DNA of 7,956 bases from Anaerolineaceae bacterium UBA6073 (GTDB taxonomy: Bacteria; Chloroflexota; Anaerolineae; Anaerolineales; Anaerolineaceae). Below the pieces are notes generated by a model that had not been told where the DNA came from, ran no database searches, and saw only the letters and a list, made by a program, of their open reading frames with translations. The position numbers and the translations under genes are program-made. Location: the NCBI GenBank assembly GCA_002436085.1, contig DIXT01000012.1:105147-113102 (forward strand), in the 5' to 3' direction. Shown in pieces: positions 5,911-7,956 of the stretch. The stretch's first letter is position 1, and every line of letters starts with the position of its first letter.

Positions 5911-6016
5911 AGGCAGATTGCCACGCTGTTTTGCAGAGGACTCAGGCGACCAACTTTCACGCTATTCGGAAAAACAGCTCGCAAAGACAAAAATGCAGAT
6001 TGCACCGCTGTTTTGC
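5911..6016 (+). repeat. Pair of 24-bp direct repeats
   Basis: AGGCAGATTGCCACGCTGTT, continuing TTGC (5911-5934), and ATGCAGATTGCACCGCTGTT, continuing TTGC (5993-6016), agree at 21 of 24 positions and are 82 nt apart. Both belong to the same CAGATTGC repeat family as 5353 and 5649. Confidence 0.55.
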
Positions 6017-6059
6017 TTGGTAACCCGGTTCACTGGAGTATTAAAAAGTGAGAGAAAAG

Positions 6060-6108
6060 TTCTGAAAAACAAAAGTTCTACGGACAATAGATATCCATTG
6101 GTAGAACT
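6060..6108 (-). terminator. Second rho-independent terminator of the minus-strand gene
   Basis: Read on the minus strand, arms 6101-6108 and 6074-6081 pair over 8 bp (AGTTCTAC/GTAGAACT). An inner ATTG/CAAT stem adds 4 bp with a 3-nt bulge. A T-rich run (TTTTGTTTTT) follows. It lies downstream of the stronger terminator at 6111-6150. Confidence 0.55.
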
Positions 6109-6110
6109 AA

Positions 6111-6150
6111 AAATATTAACAAAACAGGCCGCCAATCCATCTGGCGGCCT
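6111..6150 (-). terminator. Rho-independent terminator of the minus-strand gene
   Basis: On the minus strand the perfect stem AGGCCGCC/GGCGGCCT (6143-6150 with 6126-6133) closes a 9-nt loop. It is followed by TGTTTTGTTAATATTTTT. The stem begins 22 nt after the stop codon. On the plus strand the same stem is followed by TTATATATT, so weak two-way action is possible. Confidence 0.85.
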
Positions 6151-6172
6151 TATATATTACAGAAATCAAAGG

Positions 6173-7783
6173 TTACAAACCAAAATCGTGGGGGTTTACT
6201 GGTGATCCATTGTACCGAATTTCAAAATGAAGGTGCGGACCGGTGGATTGGCCGGTGGAACCCATATAGCCGATGAGTTGGCCCGCGTAAACTTCTACCC
6301 CGCAAGCCTGAATCATCCCGCCGTCCATCAGGTGCGCGTAAAGCGAGAGGTATCCGTTGCCGTGGTCAATCACAATCGTGTTGCCATAGCCGCGCGTGGA
6401 CCAACCGGAATAGATAATCACGCCGGAATCGGCCGCATAGATGTCATAACCCATCCGGCCGGCATAATCCAGCCCGTTGTGCGTGGGCGGGGTGTATTCA
6501 TAGCCCGAAATCCAATGCTCTGAGGTCGGGAACTGCCAGCTACCGGTGCCAACCGCCCAGGCGGTGCTGTTACAGGCATACGCGCCGAGGTATGAGACGT
6601 TTGGATGCTCTCCGACGCCGTCTTCGCCAGGTCCCACCGGGGTGACCCAGGTGACAGGCGGGCGCGTGCCGCCCGGAACGTAGAGCAGCGTGCCGGCTTT
6701 GATATTCGGGTGGCTCAGGTCTGAGAATGCGCTGCGGTCCAGTTGGTTCAAGGGTTCATCCAGAATCACATCGCGGCTGACGTTGTAGAACGCTGCGACC
6801 TTGTCCAGGTTCTCTTTGTAGCTCCAGCCGTGATAGACGCCGTTATCGGGCAGGATAAAAAGCTTCTGACCGGGGACAATCCCGTCCGGGGTATCGCCTA
6901 ACAGGTAGCGGTTAGCCCACAGCACAGTTTCCGGCGTGAGGTCGAATTTGTCCGCGATTGTGAACAGGGTGTCTTTTTCCTCCACCACATAGGCAATAAT
7001 TTCGCTGCGCGGGGCAGGATATGTATCGGGATCTCCGACAGGAATTTTTCCGATTTGGGTGGCGGCAGCGTAGGTTAGCAAGCTATCCGCAGATACTGTT
7101 TCCGGACGGGTGCCGCCGGGGACAATCAAGCGGGTTCCTGGCGCGATATTGGGAAGCGAGAGGTTGCCAAGGGTAGCCCGGTCCAGTTTGTTGCCCGGGT
7201 AATCGATGATCACGTCGGGCGTGACCCCGTAAAAGTCCGAGACGCCGTTCAGGCCTTCGCCGGCCTGCCAGATGTGGTAAACGCCGTCCACCGGCAGGAT
7301 GTAAATCGTGGTTCCGGGCACGTAAACCGCCGGGTCGTCGCCCAATTCGTAGCGGTTTGACCACAAGATAGTCTCGGGGGCAATATTGAATTTGGAGGCA
7401 ATCGAGAAGATTGAGTCGCCTTCCTGGATGGTATAGGTAATCACCTCATTACGGGCTGCTTCAACGGTCGGCAGAGCGGTGGGCTGAGCGGTGGCAGTCG
7501 GCGTCGCAGCCTCCACGTCAAGCGCCAGCTGGGGCGCGTTCAGCGCCGTGGCAGTCGGCGTGGGCACGGCAGTTTTTTCTCGCGGCTCGCTTGTCAGCCA
7601 GGCAGTCAGGATGATCAGGGCTGCCAGGATCAGCAGGAGCGCGGCAATGCTGCCGGGCTGTTTATGCCAGCCTTTGCCGGATCCTGAGTTTTGCTGTGGG
7701 TTGTCGTCGGACGAAACTGCAGAAACTTCTGGTTCAGCTTCCGAAGCTTGTTCCATTGCGTTATCGTTAGGTTTATCGTTCAT
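6173..7783 (-). CDS. Membrane-anchored four-LysM M23B metallopeptidase
   Basis: Predicted peptidoglycan DD-endopeptidase of 536 residues. A polar cytoplasmic N-terminus (1-44) precedes one membrane helix (about 46-63) and a Thr/Pro/Ala linker with PTPTATA units (about 72-108). Two LysM-like modules (about 115-164 and 166-224) are repeated as a unit at 262-311 and 313-371, each pair ending VPGGTRP. The C-terminal LytM/M23 domain has HNGLD (His435, Asp439), YAHL (His484) and GPHLHFE (His517, His519), a complete classical active site with the short His-x3-Asp spacing. Cys404 and Cys494 are its only cysteines and could pair. The start is well supported: GGAG lies 5 nt upstream and a near-consensus promoter precedes it. 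It converges on the three paralogues but belongs to a different M23 subgroup. Confidence 0.95.
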   Translation of the reverse strand: MNDKPNDNAMEQASEAEPEVSAVSSDDNPQQNSGSGKGWHKQPGSIAALLLILAALIILTAWLTSEPREKTAVPTPTATALNAPQLALDVEAATPTATAQPTALPTVEAARNEVITYTIQEGDSIFSIASKFNIAPETILWSNRYELGDDPAVYVPGTTIYILPVDGVYHIWQAGEGLNGVSDFYGVTPDVIIDYPGNKLDRATLGNLSLPNIAPGTRLIVPGGTRPETVSADSLLTYAAATQIGKIPVGDPDTYPAPRSEIIAYVVEEKDTLFTIADKFDLTPETVLWANRYLLGDTPDGIVPGQKLFILPDNGVYHGWSYKENLDKVAAFYNVSRDVILDEPLNQLDRSAFSDLSHPNIKAGTLLYVPGGTRPPVTWVTPVGPGEDGVGEHPNVSYLGAYACNSTAWAVGTGSWQFPTSEHWISGYEYTPPTHNGLDYAGRMGYDIYAADSGVIIYSGWSTRGYGNTIVIDHGNGYLSLYAHLMDGGMIQACGVEVYAGQLIGYMGSTGQSTGPHLHFEIRYNGSPVNPHDFGL

Positions 7784-7788
7784 AGAAG

Positions 7789-7792
7789 CTCC
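7789..7792 (-). promoter_or_regulatory. Shine-Dalgarno of the minus-strand gene
   Basis: GGAG on the minus strand with a 5-nt spacer before ATG 7783. It falls within the very short predicted leader (about 11 nt) and fixes the start codon. Confidence 0.75.
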
Positions 7793-7800
7793 GAAATGGC

Positions 7801-7829
7801 ATAATAACCAGCTTTCAGGGTCCTGTCAA
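7801..7829 (-). promoter_or_regulatory. Sigma-70-type promoter of the minus-strand gene
   Basis: On the minus strand TTGACA (7829-7824) is a perfect -35 box. After a 17-nt spacer comes TATTAT (7806-7801), five of six matches to the -10 consensus. Transcription should begin near 7794. The promoter sits just inside the right inverted repeat and has no counterpart before the first plus-strand gene. Confidence 0.82.
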
Positions 7830-7896
7830 GTTTGCGGTGGTGGGGGTGTTGAAAATATCCAGAACAATAAAAAATGAACAACTTTATATTCAAGAA

Positions 7897-7911
7897 GAAC
7901 ACAATATGTTC
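7897..7911. promoter_or_regulatory. Operator-like palindrome GAACA-N5-TGTTC, right copy
   Basis: Same palindrome as at 81-95. Here it lies about 70 bp upstream of a strong promoter, a position suited to an activator or an upstream regulator site. The regulator is not identifiable. Confidence 0.3.
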
Positions 7912-7916
7912 ATAAA

Positions 7917-7941
7917 CCCCTCCCCTTTGATTCCCCTCCCC
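7917..7941 (-). promoter_or_regulatory. Putative G-quadruplex motif, right copy
   Basis: Same four G4 tracts as at 51-75, on the minus strand, and again on the non-template strand relative to the downstream gene. On the plus strand it reads as C-runs CCCC-T-CCCC twice. It lies upstream of the promoter, so it would act in DNA rather than in the mRNA of this gene. Confidence 0.6.
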
Positions 7942-7956
7942 AGCGTCTCGTTTCAG

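Larger units (their letters stand above)
5015..6050. other. Gene-free mosaic of degenerate repeats
   Basis: About 1 kb without a credible gene. Open frames of up to 229 codons exist, but they run through repeat copies, lack ribosome-binding sites and carry no recognisable domain. The stretch is made of inverted and direct repeats, listed individually, of the kind that accumulate between convergent operons. No tRNA, CRISPR or transposase was found. Confidence 0.75.
7839..7956 (-). repeat. Right copy of 118-bp terminal inverted repeat
   Basis: Reverse complement of 36-153 with two mismatches; the outer 99 bp are identical. It reaches the last base of the window, so its true outer end is unknown. 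It lies about 10 bp upstream of the -35 box of the minus-strand gene. It holds the second G-quadruplex motif and palindrome. Confidence 0.97.

Noticed and set aside
5353..6016. CRISPR array
   Set aside because: Repeats are few, of unequal length and spacing, poorly conserved, and have no uniform spacers or cas genes.
5362..6051. Plus-strand open frame of 229 codons, and shorter frames on both strands across 5200-6200
   Set aside because: It runs through several repeat copies and palindromes, has no ribosome-binding site, no domain and a low-complexity, Cys/Arg/Ser-rich product; treated as repeat-derived.
7491..7877. Plus-strand open frame of 128 codons at the right end
   Set aside because: Antisense to the N-terminus and promoter of the minus-strand gene and runs into the inverted repeat; Ala/Ser-rich shadow of the Thr/Pro linker.
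1..7956. Complete transposon bounded by terminal inverted repeats
   Set aside because: No transposase or recombinase gene and no target-site duplication visible; the right outer edge is not in the window, so this stays one hypothesis among several.
1..7956. Circular molecule with overlapping ends
   Set aside because: The ends match only as reverse complements, not as a direct overlap.

Overview
The window reads as bacterial chromosome, most likely from a Chloroflexota (Anaerolineae-type) lineage. That assignment is an inference from protein style: LysM domains joined to zinc peptidases by Thr/Pro-rich linkers, lipoprotein signals, and GC-rich coding. No marker gene or RNA gene is present to prove it.

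Layout. Positions 1-276 are a leader containing the left copy of a 118-bp inverted repeat (36-153). From 277 to 5014 three plus-strand paralogues lie head to tail, with gaps of 28 and 45 nt, probably as one transcription unit. All three share one architecture: envelope anchor, linker, one LysM domain, an unnamed helical domain resembling a lysozyme/transglycosylase fold, then a LasA/beta-lytic-type (M23A) zinc peptidase domain and a conserved tail. Positions 5015-6050 hold no credible gene and are a mosaic of decayed palindromic and direct repeats. From 6173 to 7783 a fourth envelope hydrolase is encoded on the minus strand, facing the other three. It has a membrane anchor, a duplicated pair of LysM modules and a standard M23B (LytM-type) domain. 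It has a near-consensus promoter and ribosome-binding site upstream and two rho-independent terminators downstream. The right copy of the inverted repeat (7839-7956) closes the window.

How the genes fit together. All four products should sit on the outer face of the cytoplasmic membrane, bind glycan through LysM and cut peptidoglycan peptides with M23 domains. Protein 1 and protein 3 look like lipoproteins, while protein 2 and protein 4 look membrane-anchored by an N-terminal helix. The cluster is therefore a peptidoglycan-hydrolase island with two distinct M23 active-site types. The same 118-bp sequence, carrying a G-quadruplex motif and a palindrome, lies upstream of both the three-gene unit and the fourth gene, which suggests shared control or a mobile or repeat origin. 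The most interesting points are the helical domain with a variable catalytic-like Glu, the M23A active sites with an added DxDGDG loop, and the long inverted repeat around the whole set.
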